A program made the position numbers and the translations under genes. DNA of 64,000 nt from Paracoccaceae bacterium (lineage in GTDB: Bacteria; Pseudomonadota; Alphaproteobacteria; Rhodobacterales; Rhodobacteraceae). The notes under the pieces are model-generated. The model searched no databases. It was not told the origin of the DNA and saw only the letters and a program-made list of their open reading frames with translations. Below are positions 28,309 to 37,585 of this stretch, one piece after another. Position 1 is the stretch's first letter. Each line of letters opens with the position of its first letter. The stretch lies in the NCBI GenBank assembly GCA_030066905.1, contig JASJAR010000002.1:62001-126000 (forward strand), given 5' to 3'.

Positions 28309-30228
28309 TTACCTCAATACACCGGCGGCTTCGAGCGCCCCGGCCTTCTCTTGGTTGATCCACCAGAAATCGAGGTGACCGAGCGAGAACGGCGGGAGCT
28401 CCTCGGGGTGCTCGAACATGTCGTAATGGGCGACCCAGTTCGCCTGAAGCATCCAGACCGGCACCATGAAGTAGTCGTACCGCATGATCCGGTCGACGGC
28501 GCGGATGATCGCCGCCATCTCGTCATAGGTCTCGATTTCGAGAAGCTGATCGGCCAGCGCGTCGACCACCGGGTTGCAGTAGCCGGCGTCGTTGAACACG
28601 TCCATTCGATCCTCGCAACCGTATCGCTGGGAAAGTCCCGAACCCTCGACCAGCCCACTGGGGTAGGCGGCATCGCGCATATCAAAATTCTTGTTCTGGA
28701 TACGGTTCTGATACTGGGCAGGGTCGATCCGGTTGTAGGTCGCATTCACGCCCAGCGCCTGGAGGTTCTCGATATAGGGTAGGAGGATACGGTCCATCGA
28801 CTGCGTTTCCTCGATGAACTCGATGTCCAGCGTCCGGCCATTCGCGTCGCGCAGCATGCCGTCGTCGCCAGGGGTGTATCCCGCCTCTGCCATCAGCTCA
28901 AGCGCCCGACCACGGTTCCGCCGGTCCATCGGGCGCGCCCCGCTTTCGTGGGGCAGGTAGGCAGGTTCGGTGAAGATGGCCTCGGGGAGCTGATCGCGGA
29001 ACGGCTCGAGGAGCTCCAGTTCCCGGCCCTCCGGCAGGCCGGTGGCCTTCAGCCGCTCGTTTTCCCAGAAGCTCTCGCGCTGGCTGAAGAGCCCGTATTG
29101 CAGGCTTTCGTTCGTCCATGTGAAGTTGAACATCATGCCAAGCGCCCGGCGGAGGTTGCGATCCTCGAACTTCGGGTTGGTCATGTTGAAGATGAAGCCA
29201 CGGGCGGCCGGGAGGATACCGCTCGGAAGCGTATTGCGGACGACCGAGCCTTCGTTGAGCGCGGGGAAGTCGTAGGCCGTCGCCCATTGCAGCGAGGAAT
29301 TCTCCTGCCGGAAGGTCACCTCGCCGGCCTTGAACGCCTCGAACGCGGCCGTGGTGTCACCGAAATATTCGATCCGGATCGTATCATAGTTGCCCCGCCC
29401 GACGTTGAGGTAGTGGTCGCGCCCCCAATACTCGGGGTTCCGGCGGTAGACGATCCGGCGGCCAGGATCGATGCTGTCGAGCATGTATTCGCCGGTGCCG
29501 GGACCGATCTCCATCCGGCTTTCGTCGAGCTTCGCTCCCGTCGCCTCGTACCAGTGTTGCGGAAAGGCAGGCAACACACCCATCTGGGTGAGCAGACCCT
29601 TGCGGGGGATGCCCTCGGCAAAGGTGAACTTGATGCGGTGCGTGTCGAGGATTTCGACCGAAGCGATGGCTTCCTTGAAATAGGCCTGGATCGAGGGCGT
29701 TCCCTCGTCGCGCAGAAGCTCGAAGCTGAACTTGATGTCCCCAGCGTCGAACCGCTCGCCATCGGAGAAAAAGACATCGTCCCGAAGATTGAAAATCACC
29801 CAATCCTGGCTTTCCGGATACTCGAGGGTGGTGCAAAGGACGCAGTAGTAAGAGCCGACCTCATCGGCCGTCGTTGTCATGATGTCTTCGTACATCGACG
29901 ACGACAACACCCCGGGAGTACCGATGCCGGTCGCGAAGGGGTTCATGCTGTCGAACGTCCCGACCCAGGAGATGCTGATCTCGCCGCCTTCGGGGGCCTG
30001 AGGGTTCACGTAGGCAAGATGCGCGTCATCGGGTCCGTACTTGAGCTCATCGTACTCGTTGTACCCATGGCTCACGATCACATCTTCATGCCCCTCCGCC
30101 TTAACCAGAGCGGCCGACCACATCAGCGCCGAGAGCCCCAGCAGCGTCACCATAAGCACGCGCTTGCGGGTCCGTTCGCCGATCTCCCGCGTGAGCGCCA
30201 GCGCTTGTGGACGGCGGATATCTCGCAT
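28309..30228 (-). CDS. yejA: YejA-type periplasmic peptide-binding protein
   Basis: A 639-residue extracellular solute-binding protein of family 5. An N-terminal signal segment (KRVLMVTLLGLSALMWSAAL) precedes motifs such as FDSMNPFATG, YEDIMTTTADEVGSYY and DPGRRIVYRRNPEYWGRD. It should capture peptides or peptide-like compounds for YejBEF. A sigma-70-like promoter lies about 40 bases upstream, so it heads the operon yejA-B-E-small gene-F. Confidence 0.92.
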   Translation of the reverse strand: MRDIRRPQALALTREIGERTRKRVLMVTLLGLSALMWSAALVKAEGHEDVIVSHGYNEYDELKYGPDDAHLAYVNPQAPEGGEISISWVGTFDSMNPFATGIGTPGVLSSSMYEDIMTTTADEVGSYYCVLCTTLEYPESQDWVIFNLRDDVFFSDGERFDAGDIKFSFELLRDEGTPSIQAYFKEAIASVEILDTHRIKFTFAEGIPRKGLLTQMGVLPAFPQHWYEATGAKLDESRMEIGPGTGEYMLDSIDPGRRIVYRRNPEYWGRDHYLNVGRGNYDTIRIEYFGDTTAAFEAFKAGEVTFRQENSSLQWATAYDFPALNEGSVVRNTLPSGILPAARGFIFNMTNPKFEDRNLRRALGMMFNFTWTNESLQYGLFSQRESFWENERLKATGLPEGRELELLEPFRDQLPEAIFTEPAYLPHESGARPMDRRNRGRALELMAEAGYTPGDDGMLRDANGRTLDIEFIEETQSMDRILLPYIENLQALGVNATYNRIDPAQYQNRIQNKNFDMRDAAYPSGLVEGSGLSQRYGCEDRMDVFNDAGYCNPVVDALADQLLEIETYDEMAAIIRAVDRIMRYDYFMVPVWMLQANWVAHYDMFEHPEELPPFSLGHLDFWWINQEKAGALEAAGVLR

Positions 30229-30275
30229 CGGGGTCTCCCTCTCTCGCTCCGACGAAGCTCTATTTCGGAAACTTA

Positions 30276-30304
30276 AGCTAAAAAACCAAATGTCGACTGT
30301 GCAA
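30276..30304 (-). promoter_or_regulatory. Candidate sigma-70 promoter of the yej operon
   Basis: On the minus strand TTGCAC and TTAGCT are separated by 17 bases, with a T-rich stretch between. The start would be near 30269, giving a leader of about 40 bases for yejA. Confidence 0.4.
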
Positions 30305-30344
30305 GTTGATTAACCGTGAACGGCCGTAACAGAACGGGTCCTGC

Positions 30345-30374
30345 AAAAAACCCGCCTCGCAGGGGCGAGACGGG
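30345..30374 (-). terminator. Rho-independent terminator after the cytochrome c gene
   Basis: On the minus strand CCCGTCTCGC pairs with GCGAGGCGGG (one mismatch) around a 4-base loop and is followed by six T. It ends the cytochrome c transcript about 25 bases after the stop and upstream of the yejA promoter. Confidence 0.8.
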
Positions 30375-30399
30375 CCACCGGACGCCGGGCTGGGCTGTC

Positions 30400-30921
30400 T
30401 CAGCCGCCCTGGGTTTCGAGCCAGGCAATCAGGTTCGCGCGGTCCTCGAGCGAGCGCATACCGTTGTAGGACATCGACGTTCCCGGCGCATAAGAGCGCG
30501 GGTTTTCGAGGAAGCCGTTGAGGTTCTCGGGCGTCCAAACCTCCGCTGCTTCGCTGAGCGCTCCAGAATAGTTGAAACCCTCCGCCGCGCCCACGTCTCG
30601 CCCGACAATGTTGTGAAGATAGGGACCCGTTCCGTTGGCGCCGTCCTCAAGCCGGTGACAGGCCGAACATTGCCGCCAGAGACGCTCGCCCGCGCCAGCA
30701 TCGGCGGCGGCGTAGATTTCAGCGAAGGGAACCTCCGCCACCACCTCTTCGGCTGCGTCCTCCTCACCGGTATCGATCGTGTAGGCCTGCTCGTGGTGGT
30801 CGCCGTAGCCGTGACCGCCCGTGTGGTAGATCGTTTCCGCGACCCAGCTTCCGAGCAGGAAAATCAAGAGCATCCCGCAAAAGCCCCCGACGATCTTCGT
30901 CGCCGTCATCGTGTCCAGCAT
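30400..30921 (-). CDS. Membrane-anchored cytochrome c (c552/cy-like)
   Basis: A 173-residue protein with an N-terminal membrane anchor (about residues 8-28), an acidic linker and a class I cytochrome c domain. The haem site CSACH is at Cys85-Cys88-His89, and a likely axial methionine is in TSMSYNGM. Cytochromes of this shape in Rhodobacteraceae and Paracoccus (cy, c552) carry electrons from the bc1 complex to terminal oxidases, possibly including the cbb3 oxidase here. The start at MLDTMTATK is the nearest that gives a clean anchor. It is divergent from pheA. Confidence 0.88.
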   Translation of the reverse strand: MLDTMTATKIVGGFCGMLLIFLLGSWVAETIYHTGGHGYGDHHEQAYTIDTGEEDAAEEVVAEVPFAEIYAAADAGAGERLWRQCSACHRLEDGANGTGPYLHNIVGRDVGAAEGFNYSGALSEAAEVWTPENLNGFLENPRSYAPGTSMSYNGMRSLEDRANLIAWLETQGG

Positions 30922-31039
30922 ATCGGTTCCCACGCTCTTTGTCGGTCGCCGTATCTACGCGCTTCCAAACACCCCCCGCAAGGGATATGAGGCGCGACGA
31001 AACGCCCCCGTCGAAGCGGGCGGAGGGCCTGCTGGGAAG

Positions 31040-31879
31040 ATGAACCACATGGCCGCAATCGCCTTTCAGGGGGAACTCGGCGCCTATTCGCACGAAGCGT
31101 GCCGGGCCACTCGGCCGGACCATGAGCCACTGCCATGCCCCACATTCGAGGATGTGGTGGAGGCTGTCCGGCGCGGCGATGCCGAACTGGCGATGCTCCC
31201 GGTCGAGAACACGACCTACGGCCGGGTGGCCGACATCCACCGCCTCCTGCCCGAAAGCGGGCTCCACATCATCGACGAGGCCTTCCTGCGGGTTCATATC
31301 AACCTTCTGGGGGTGCCCGGGGCGTCGCTCGGGGACGTGAAGACGGCCTGTTCGCACCTCGTCCTTTTGCCGCAATGCGCCGGCTTCCTGCGGTCACACG
31401 GTATTACCGGCAAGATCAGCCCGGACAATGCCCGGGCGGCACGGGACGTTGCTCAGGCCGCCGACCGGTCGGTTGCCGCGCTGGCCTCCGAACTGGCTGC
31501 CGAAGTCTACGGGCTCGACGTCCTGGCCCGTCATATCGAAGACGAGGACCACAACACGACACGGTTTCTTATCATGTCGAAGGCCCCCGATCTGACCCGG
31601 CGGGGGGAGTTCGGCATGATCACATCCTTCGTGTTCAATGTCCGCAACATCCCCGCTGCGCTCTACAAGGCGATGGGCGGGTTCGCCACCAACGGCGTGA
31701 ACATGACCAAGCTCGAAAGCTACATGGTGGGCGGGTCGTTCTCCGCGACCCAGTTCTACGCCGATATCGAGGGGCATCCGGACGACCGGAACGTCCAACT
31801 CGCCCTTGAGGAACTCGACTACTTCACAACCGAAATGAAGCTCCTCGGTGTCTACCCGGCTGCCCGCCGGCACCACTAG
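31040..31879 (+). CDS. pheA: PheA, prephenate dehydratase with ACT domain
   Basis: A 279-residue monofunctional enzyme that turns prephenate into phenylpyruvate for phenylalanine synthesis. The catalytic domain starts IAFQGELGAYSHEA and contains LPVENTTYGRV and the NTTRFLIM block. The C-terminal ACT domain has FVFNVRNIPAALYKAMGGFA and LESYMVGG, where ESRP is usual in enterobacteria. There is no chorismate mutase domain. Alternative start at 31049. The stop overlaps that of the convergent SRPBCC gene. Confidence 0.93.
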   Translation: MNHMAAIAFQGELGAYSHEACRATRPDHEPLPCPTFEDVVEAVRRGDAELAMLPVENTTYGRVADIHRLLPESGLHIIDEAFLRVHINLLGVPGASLGDVKTACSHLVLLPQCAGFLRSHGITGKISPDNARAARDVAQAADRSVAALASELAAEVYGLDVLARHIEDEDHNTTRFLIMSKAPDLTRRGEFGMITSFVFNVRNIPAALYKAMGGFATNGVNMTKLESYMVGGSFSATQFYADIEGHPDDRNVQLALEELDYFTTEMKLLGVYPAARRHH

Positions 31880-32331
31880 GCACGCGCTTCGATCTGCCGG
31901 GCCAGCGCCGCGATCTTCTCCTTGAACCGCCGCGACAGGCCGGGTTTGGCGAGCTTCAGCGACTGAAGCAGCAACCGCGCGCGGAATGTCTCAGGGCGAA
32001 TGTCGACGCCCATATGAAGGCGGGTGCGCGCCTTGGCCAGACGAATGAGATCAACCTCGCCGGTGCCCCTGAGCCCCTCGCCGACCGTCGCGAATACAAC
32101 GCCCTGGTCGGGGGTCCAGCCGGTGATCTCGGTCAGCGTGCTCCGCCGGTGACCGCGATAGTCGAAGCCCACCTCCCAACGCGCGCCGAGCCCTGGGAGG
32201 GCATCGCTATCGAGCCGGGTCACGTCGAAGCCACGCCGGAGCGCCTGGCGCTCGAGCGCCGCAAAATCGGTGATTGCGGCGAACACGACGTCGATCGGAG
32301 CGGCAATGTCCTCGCGGGCCGACAGTTTCAT
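31876..32331 (-). CDS. SRPBCC/START-like domain protein
   Basis: A 151-residue protein consisting of one SRPBCC-type helix-grip fold. It starts MKLSAREDIAAPIDVVFAAI, the usual beta strand and helix of polyketide-cyclase-like proteins, and ends in a long amphipathic helix. The ligand and function are unknown. It lies 4 bases beyond the nudC stop in the same direction, so it may be co-transcribed. Confidence 0.78.
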   Translation of the reverse strand: MKLSAREDIAAPIDVVFAAITDFAALERQALRRGFDVTRLDSDALPGLGARWEVGFDYRGHRRSTLTEITGWTPDQGVVFATVGEGLRGTGEVDLIRLAKARTRLHMGVDIRPETFRARLLLQSLKLAKPGLSRRFKEKIAALARQIEARA

Positions 32332-32335
32332 GGCG

Positions 32336-33298
32336 TCACTCCAGCCGGTCGCGCAGCCAGGCCTCGATCAGAAAGCGCGCGATGGCGCCCTCGCGGGGGG
32401 GCCCGATATCTCGGTGGTCGCCCCTGAGCACCTGCGCGGTCTCCTCGCGGCCAATCCAGATCGCATCGGCGAGTTCCGCAGGATCGAGTGTGATCTCTTC
32501 GGTCTCCGCCTCTCCGAGGCATCCGAGCATCAGCGAGGAGGGAAACGGCCAGGGCTGGCAGGCAAGGTAGCGGACCCGTCCCACCCGAATGGCGGTCTCC
32601 TCGAAAACCTCTCGTCGGACGGCGCTTTCGAAAGTCTCTCCGGGTTCCACAAAGCCCGCGAGCAGCGAATACATCCGCTCAGGCCAATGCGGCGACCGGC
32701 CGACGAGAAGGCGGTTGCCCTTCACGACGAGCATGATCACGACCGGGTCGGTGCGCGGGAAATGGCGCGTACCGCAGGCCGGACAGAGGCGCGTCCAGCC
32801 GGCATCGGCGATGTCGCTCGGCTGTCCGCAGGTCGAACAGAACCGGTGGGTGACGTGCCATCCGAGAACGGCCTTCGCCGTCGCCGCAAGCTCGGCGGCG
32901 CGCGGGCTCAGGCGGGTCATTACCCCGCGAAGTTCGACGAATGCGACCCCGGGCGCCATGGCCGGGTGCTGCTGTTCGGAGGGGTCGAAGAAGGCCCCGA
33001 GGGTGTCGGCCTCGGTCGCGGGCTCCCAGGCCGACACATCCGCTCCGAACCACGCCCCCGCCTCATCCTGGCCGAGAAAGACCGGGGGGTCTGACGCCTC
33101 GGCGAGCACCGGGTGGGTCGCGGCGACGGCGACCAACGCCCCATCCGCCGCGCGAACGGCCGGCTTGCCGCGCCAGAACGGGATCACCCGTGTTTCGGCA
33201 CCGGCAAGGAGCCGGCCGATAGCGCCGGCGTCGCCGCGGAGCTCGGCGGCCCTGTCGAGCCCCGAGCCGCCGAATGTCACCTGATCCGCCTCAATCAT
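32336..33298 (-). CDS. nudC: NudC, NAD(+)/NADH pyrophosphatase and RNA de-capping hydrolase
   Basis: A 320-residue Nudix hydrolase. A four-cysteine zinc site (CSTCG and CPACG) precedes the Nudix box GFVEPGETFESAVRREVFEE, and a SQPWPFPxS-type motif (CQPWPFPSS) specific to NudC follows it. The enzyme splits NADH and removes NAD caps from RNA. I chose the ATG at 33298 (MIEADQVTF), which gives normal length; the frame runs further upstream without similarity. Confidence 0.92.
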   Translation of the reverse strand: MIEADQVTFGGSGLDRAAELRGDAGAIGRLLAGAETRVIPFWRGKPAVRAADGALVAVAATHPVLAEASDPPVFLGQDEAGAWFGADVSAWEPATEADTLGAFFDPSEQQHPAMAPGVAFVELRGVMTRLSPRAAELAATAKAVLGWHVTHRFCSTCGQPSDIADAGWTRLCPACGTRHFPRTDPVVIMLVVKGNRLLVGRSPHWPERMYSLLAGFVEPGETFESAVRREVFEETAIRVGRVRYLACQPWPFPSSLMLGCLGEAETEEITLDPAELADAIWIGREETAQVLRGDHRDIGPPREGAIARFLIEAWLRDRLE

Positions 33299-33480
33299 CG
33301 TCCGTCCCGCTCGCGTTCCCCTCGCACGGAGCAACGGAAAAGGCAATTCGACGGTGGACTTCAACTTATAGGCGAACGATGGTCTGGGAACATGCCCATC
33401 GGGCATAGGAAGGGACTCGACACTTTCAATTCGCGGGCGCACTCTCGGCATCATCCACGCAACGCTGCCGGAGAGCCCCC

Positions 33481-35451
33481 ATGCCCAGATCATTCCGCAT
33501 GAGCCGTCGTTCGTTTCTAGCCACCTCTGCTGCAGGCGCATCGCTGACGATGCTGCACCCGTTCTCGGCCCATGCCGCGGCCGGTCAGGCGCATTTGCGG
33601 CTGATGGAAACGACCGACATCCACGTCCACATCTTCCCCTACGATTACTACGGCGACCGGCCCGTCGATACGGTGGGGCTCGCGCGCACCGCCGCCCATG
33701 TCGCCGACATTCGCGCCGAAGCCACCAACTCGATGCTACTGGACAATGGCGACTTTCTTCAGGGTAACCCGATGGGCGACTACATCGCCTACGAGCGGGG
33801 GATGAAGGAGGGCGACATGCACCCGATGATCACCGCCTTCAATGCGCTCGGCATCGATGCCGCGACCATCGGCAACCACGAGTTCAACTACGGGCTGCCG
33901 TTTTTGATGAACTCCATGGCGACCGCCGGCTTCCCGGCTGTGCTCGCCAATATCGCCACCGAAGAAGGGGCAAGCCCCACCGCAGACACCACGCTCTTCC
34001 GGCCTTACGTGATCCTCGACCGGGAACTCACGGACGGCGCTGGCGAGACCCATCCAATCAAGGTCGGCATCATCGGCTTCACCCCGCCCCAAGTGATGAA
34101 CTGGGACCGGCGGCATCTCGAAGGCAACGTCACCGCCCGCGACATCGTCGCCACCGCCCGGGCCTATGTGCCGCAGATGAAGGAGGAAGGCGCCGATATC
34201 ATCATCGCGCTCTCGCATTCCGGCATCGGCGCGCCAGAGGGCGACATGCTCGAAAACGCCTCCGTGCCGCTCGCCGCCGTCGAGGGGATCGACGCGATCA
34301 TGACCGGGCACAATCACCTCGTCTTCCCCTCGCCCGCCTTTGAGGGCTTCGCCGCAGTCGATATCGAGGCCGGCACGATCCACGGCAAGCCCGCCACGAT
34401 GGGCGGGTTCTGGGGTTCGCATCTCGGTGTCATCGACCTCATGCTCTCGAACGAGGGCGGGTCCTGGCGGGTGATGGCCCATGACGTCGAAACCCGCGCG
34501 ATCTCGCGGCGCAACGAAGACCGCTCGATCACCGCACTTGTCGAAAGCGACCCCGACATCCTGGCCTCGGTGCAGGACGACCATGACGCGACCCTCGCCT
34601 ACGTTCGCCGCGCGGTGGGCAAGACGGCAGCACCCTTGCATTCCTACTTCGCACTCGTGGCCGACGACCCCTCGGTGCAGATCGTCTCCATCGCGCAGAA
34701 ATGGTATGTCGAGGAGATGCTGGCGGGCTCGGAATATGCCGGTCTGCCGATCCTGTCCGCCGCCGCTCCCTTCAAGGCCGGTGGCCGCGGGGGGCCGGAA
34801 TACTTCACGGATGTGCCCGCAGGCGACGTGGCGATCAAGAACGTCGCCGACCTCTATCTCTATCCCAACACCGTGCGCGCGGTGAAGGTGACGGGTGCGG
34901 AGGTCCGCGACTGGCTCGAACGCTCGGCGGGGATGTTCAACCAGGTCGAGCCCGGGGCGGCGGATCAGATTCTTCTGAACCCCTCCTTCCCGTCCTACAA
35001 TTTCGACGTGATCGATGGGGTCACCTACGAGATCGACCTCTCGGAGCCCTCGAAGTTCGACCCCAAGGGCGTCTTGATCAACCCCGAGGCCAACCGGATC
35101 AAGAACCTGATGTTCGACGGGGCCCCGGTGACCGACGATATGGAATTCGTCATCGCCACCAACAACTACCGCGCCTCCGGCGGCGGCGATTTCCCAGGGG
35201 CGAAGGGCGATACGATCATCCTCGAAGCGCCCGACACGAACCGCGACGTGATCGTCCGCTACATCGTCGAACAAGGCACCATCGAGCCCTCGGCAGATGC
35301 GAACTGGCGCTTCGCCCCGCTTCCGGGCACGACGGTGCTCTTTGACACCGGACCGGCGGCGGAGAAGTATATTGGCGACGTCAAGGGCGTGAACATCGAG
35401 CCCGCCGGCGACGGCGAGGACGGGTTCGCGCGGTTCCGGATCGGGCTCTGA
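33481..35451 (+). CDS. cpdB: CpdB-like 2',3'-cyclic-nucleotide 2'-phosphodiesterase/3'-nucleotidase
   Basis: A 656-residue periplasmic enzyme for nucleotide scavenging. The twin-arginine signal SRRSFLATSAAGASL shows Tat export, which suits a metalloenzyme folded before export. The N-terminal metallophosphatase domain has METTDIHVHI, GNHEFNYG and MTGHNHLVF for its two-metal site. The C-terminal 5'-nucleotidase domain contains RASGGGDFPG for base stacking. The start at 33481 is immediately before the Tat motif. Confidence 0.92.
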   Translation: MPRSFRMSRRSFLATSAAGASLTMLHPFSAHAAAGQAHLRLMETTDIHVHIFPYDYYGDRPVDTVGLARTAAHVADIRAEATNSMLLDNGDFLQGNPMGDYIAYERGMKEGDMHPMITAFNALGIDAATIGNHEFNYGLPFLMNSMATAGFPAVLANIATEEGASPTADTTLFRPYVILDRELTDGAGETHPIKVGIIGFTPPQVMNWDRRHLEGNVTARDIVATARAYVPQMKEEGADIIIALSHSGIGAPEGDMLENASVPLAAVEGIDAIMTGHNHLVFPSPAFEGFAAVDIEAGTIHGKPATMGGFWGSHLGVIDLMLSNEGGSWRVMAHDVETRAISRRNEDRSITALVESDPDILASVQDDHDATLAYVRRAVGKTAAPLHSYFALVADDPSVQIVSIAQKWYVEEMLAGSEYAGLPILSAAAPFKAGGRGGPEYFTDVPAGDVAIKNVADLYLYPNTVRAVKVTGAEVRDWLERSAGMFNQVEPGAADQILLNPSFPSYNFDVIDGVTYEIDLSEPSKFDPKGVLINPEANRIKNLMFDGAPVTDDMEFVIATNNYRASGGGDFPGAKGDTIILEAPDTNRDVIVRYIVEQGTIEPSADANWRFAPLPGTTVLFDTGPAAEKYIGDVKGVNIEPAGDGEDGFARFRIGL

Positions 35452-35466
35452 GCAATAAGGGGTGGC

Positions 35467-35525
35467 GGGGGCTCTGCCCCCGTCGCATTCGCGACTCCCC
35501 CGCGGTATTTTTCGCCAAGATGAAG
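35467..35525 (+). repeat. Rhodobacteraceae-type intergenic double-hairpin repeat, terminator-like
   Basis: Hairpin 1 is GGGGGCTCTGCCCCC (35467-35481) and hairpin 2 is GTCGCATTCGCGAC (35482-35495). A conserved tail GGTATTTTTCGCCAAGATGA follows. It sits after cpdB and probably ends its transcript. Related elements are at 60856-60927 and 61059-61095. Confidence 0.7.
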
Positions 35526-35729
35526 GAGCCTGCCGGGCGCCAGCGGGAGAGTTTTGGTCGGAAAAGGACTGCGGATCGCCTAGATTGTAGGCGGTGGCGG
35601 CACTTCTTGCCAAAGAACCGGGCATGGCGGACAATGGCCGGGTTTTCGCGTCCCGGCCCGTGGACCGGGAGGGCGCGCATCCTACAAATGCCGTCGATCA
35701 ACGACGTCAGACCGACATGGAGGATATCA

Positions 35730-36734
35730 GTGCTTCACCGTACATTCGTCGCCGCCGCCGCGCTTGCGCTCACCGCCGGCACCGCCGCGGCCCAAACCGA
35801 GCTTCCCTTCACGCTCGACTGGCGCTTTCAGGGACCCCAGGCACCGTTCTTCGTCTCCGTCGACAAGGGCTATTTCGCCGAAGAGGGACTTGAGGTGAGC
35901 ATCGAGGCCGGTTCCGGTGCGGCCAACACGATCCCCAAAATCGCCACGGGCGCCTTCCCGGTGGGCTTCGGCGACATCAACGCGGTGATCAAGTTTCTCG
36001 ACCAGAACCCCGGCGCCCCGGTGACGGCGGTGATGATGATCTACGACAAGCCCGCCTTTGCGATTATCGGCCGGAAAAGCCAGGGGATTGAGGGGGTCGA
36101 AGACCTCGAAGGGTCGATCCTCGGCGCGCCGCCCCCCGATGCGGCTTGGGCGCAGTTCCCGGCCTTCGCCTCGGCCAACGACATCGACGTCTCGACCATC
36201 ACCGTCGAGCCCGTGGGCTTTCCCACCCGGGCGCCGATGCTCGCCGAGGGCCAGGTCGACTCGGTCGCCGGGTTTTCCTTCTCGGCGGTCCTCGATCTAA
36301 AACAGCTAGGCGTGCCCGAAGACGACATCTCGACGATCCTGATGGCCGATCACGGGCTTGAACTTTTCGGCAACGCAATCCTTGTGAATACCGACTGGGC
36401 CGAAGACAATGGCGAGACCATCGAGGCCTTCCTCCGTGCGGTCGCCAAGGGCTGGGTCGACACCATCGCCGACCCTGAAGGCGCGATTGCAAGCCTCATC
36501 GAGCGCAATCCGGCAGCAGACCCGGGGCTTGAGCTTGAACGGCTCCAGATGGCGCTCGAAGACAACGTCATGACCGACTGGGTGATGGAGAACGGCATGG
36601 GCGGCATCGACCCCGCCCGGTTCGAGACCGCCATCGCCCAGATCGGCGAGGGCTACGAGTTCCAGAATACGCCCGATGCGTCGCTCTACTTCACCGACGC
36701 TTACCTCCCAGAAGGCGGCTTCAAGCTGAATTGA
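35730..36734 (+). CDS. NitT/TauT-type ABC importer substrate-binding protein
   Basis: A 334-residue periplasmic binding protein of the NMT1/THI5-like fold. The signal peptide (RTFVAAAALALTAGTAAAQ) is followed by LDWRFQGPQAPFFVSVDKGY and AEEGLEVSIEAGSGA, features shared with thiamine-precursor, riboflavin and nitrate/taurine binding proteins. I chose GTG at 35730 because GGAGG stands just upstream and the signal peptide starts there. The ligand is unknown; no TPP or FMN riboswitch was seen upstream. Confidence 0.82.
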   Translation: MLHRTFVAAAALALTAGTAAAQTELPFTLDWRFQGPQAPFFVSVDKGYFAEEGLEVSIEAGSGAANTIPKIATGAFPVGFGDINAVIKFLDQNPGAPVTAVMMIYDKPAFAIIGRKSQGIEGVEDLEGSILGAPPPDAAWAQFPAFASANDIDVSTITVEPVGFPTRAPMLAEGQVDSVAGFSFSAVLDLKQLGVPEDDISTILMADHGLELFGNAILVNTDWAEDNGETIEAFLRAVAKGWVDTIADPEGAIASLIERNPAADPGLELERLQMALEDNVMTDWVMENGMGGIDPARFETAIAQIGEGYEFQNTPDASLYFTDAYLPEGGFKLN

Positions 36735-36781
36735 GCACCTGCCGCGGGCGTCACGAGCCCGCGGCAACCTCCGGTGGCCCC

Positions 36782-37576
36782 ATGAGCGACAACCTCATCG
36801 ACATCAAAGGCGTGCGCCACGCCTACCAGACCGAGACCGGCCCCCTGCCGGTCCTCGACGGGCTCGAAATCGCCGTCCCCGAGGGCGGCTTCGTTGCCGT
36901 CGTCGGCCCCTCGGGCTGCGGGAAGTCGACGCTGACAAAGCTCATCGCGGGGCTGATGAAGCCCGACCTCGGTGAGGTCTGGCTCCACGGCGAGCTCGTC
37001 AAATCACCTCGGGCGACGGTCGGCATGGCGTTCCAGAACCCGGTGCTCCTCGAATGGCGCTCGATTTTGAAGAACGTCATGCTGCCGCTCGAAATCGTGC
37101 CCACCACGATGACAAAACGCGAGCAGGAAGAGCGGGCGCGGAAGCTCCTTGCGCTTGTCGGCCTCGAAGGGTTTGAGGACAAGCGCCCCTCGGAGCTTTC
37201 GGGCGGGATGCGCCAGCGCGCCTCGCTTTGCCGGAGCCTCGTGCACAAGCCCGAGGTCCTCATCCTCGACGAGCCGTTCGGTGCGCTCGACGCCTTCACC
37301 CGCGAGGACCTTTGGCAGACGATGCATGCCTTGAAGGCCGAGGAGCCGTTTACCGGGGTCCTCATCACCCATGATCTGCGCGAGTCGATCTTTCTCGCCG
37401 ACGAGGTGATCGTGCTGTCGGGCCGGCCCGCGCGCACACAATACGTGCTCGATGTGAACCTCAAAGGGGCCCGCGACATCGACCATCTCTACACCGCAGA
37501 AGCGGCCGAGATGCTCAACGTCCTACGCCACCAGATCGAAATCGCCCAGGGCCGCGCGCCCGCAGATGCCGCCTGA
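36782..37576 (+). CDS. NitT/TauT-type ABC importer ATPase
   Basis: A 264-residue ATPase with Walker A GPSGCGKST, signature LSGGMRQRASLCRSL, and Walker B VLILDEPFGALDAFTRE, the last typical of SsuB/TauB/ThiZ-like proteins. It follows the binding-protein gene by 47 bases and precedes the permease by 9 bases. It should drive the import system whose substrate is not known. Confidence 0.9.
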   Translation: MSDNLIDIKGVRHAYQTETGPLPVLDGLEIAVPEGGFVAVVGPSGCGKSTLTKLIAGLMKPDLGEVWLHGELVKSPRATVGMAFQNPVLLEWRSILKNVMLPLEIVPTTMTKREQEERARKLLALVGLEGFEDKRPSELSGGMRQRASLCRSLVHKPEVLILDEPFGALDAFTREDLWQTMHALKAEEPFTGVLITHDLRESIFLADEVIVLSGRPARTQYVLDVNLKGARDIDHLYTAEAAEMLNVLRHQIEIAQGRAPADAA

Positions 37577-37585
37577 GGACCGCCC

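Noticed and set aside
28948..30276. A 442-codon plus-strand frame opposite yejA
   Set aside because: Antisense shadow of a well-supported binding-protein gene; no motif or own ribosome-binding site.
35452..35729. A TPP or FMN riboswitch before the NitT/TauT-type binding protein
   Set aside because: The conserved riboswitch cores were not found; the region holds the repeat element and otherwise nothing clear.
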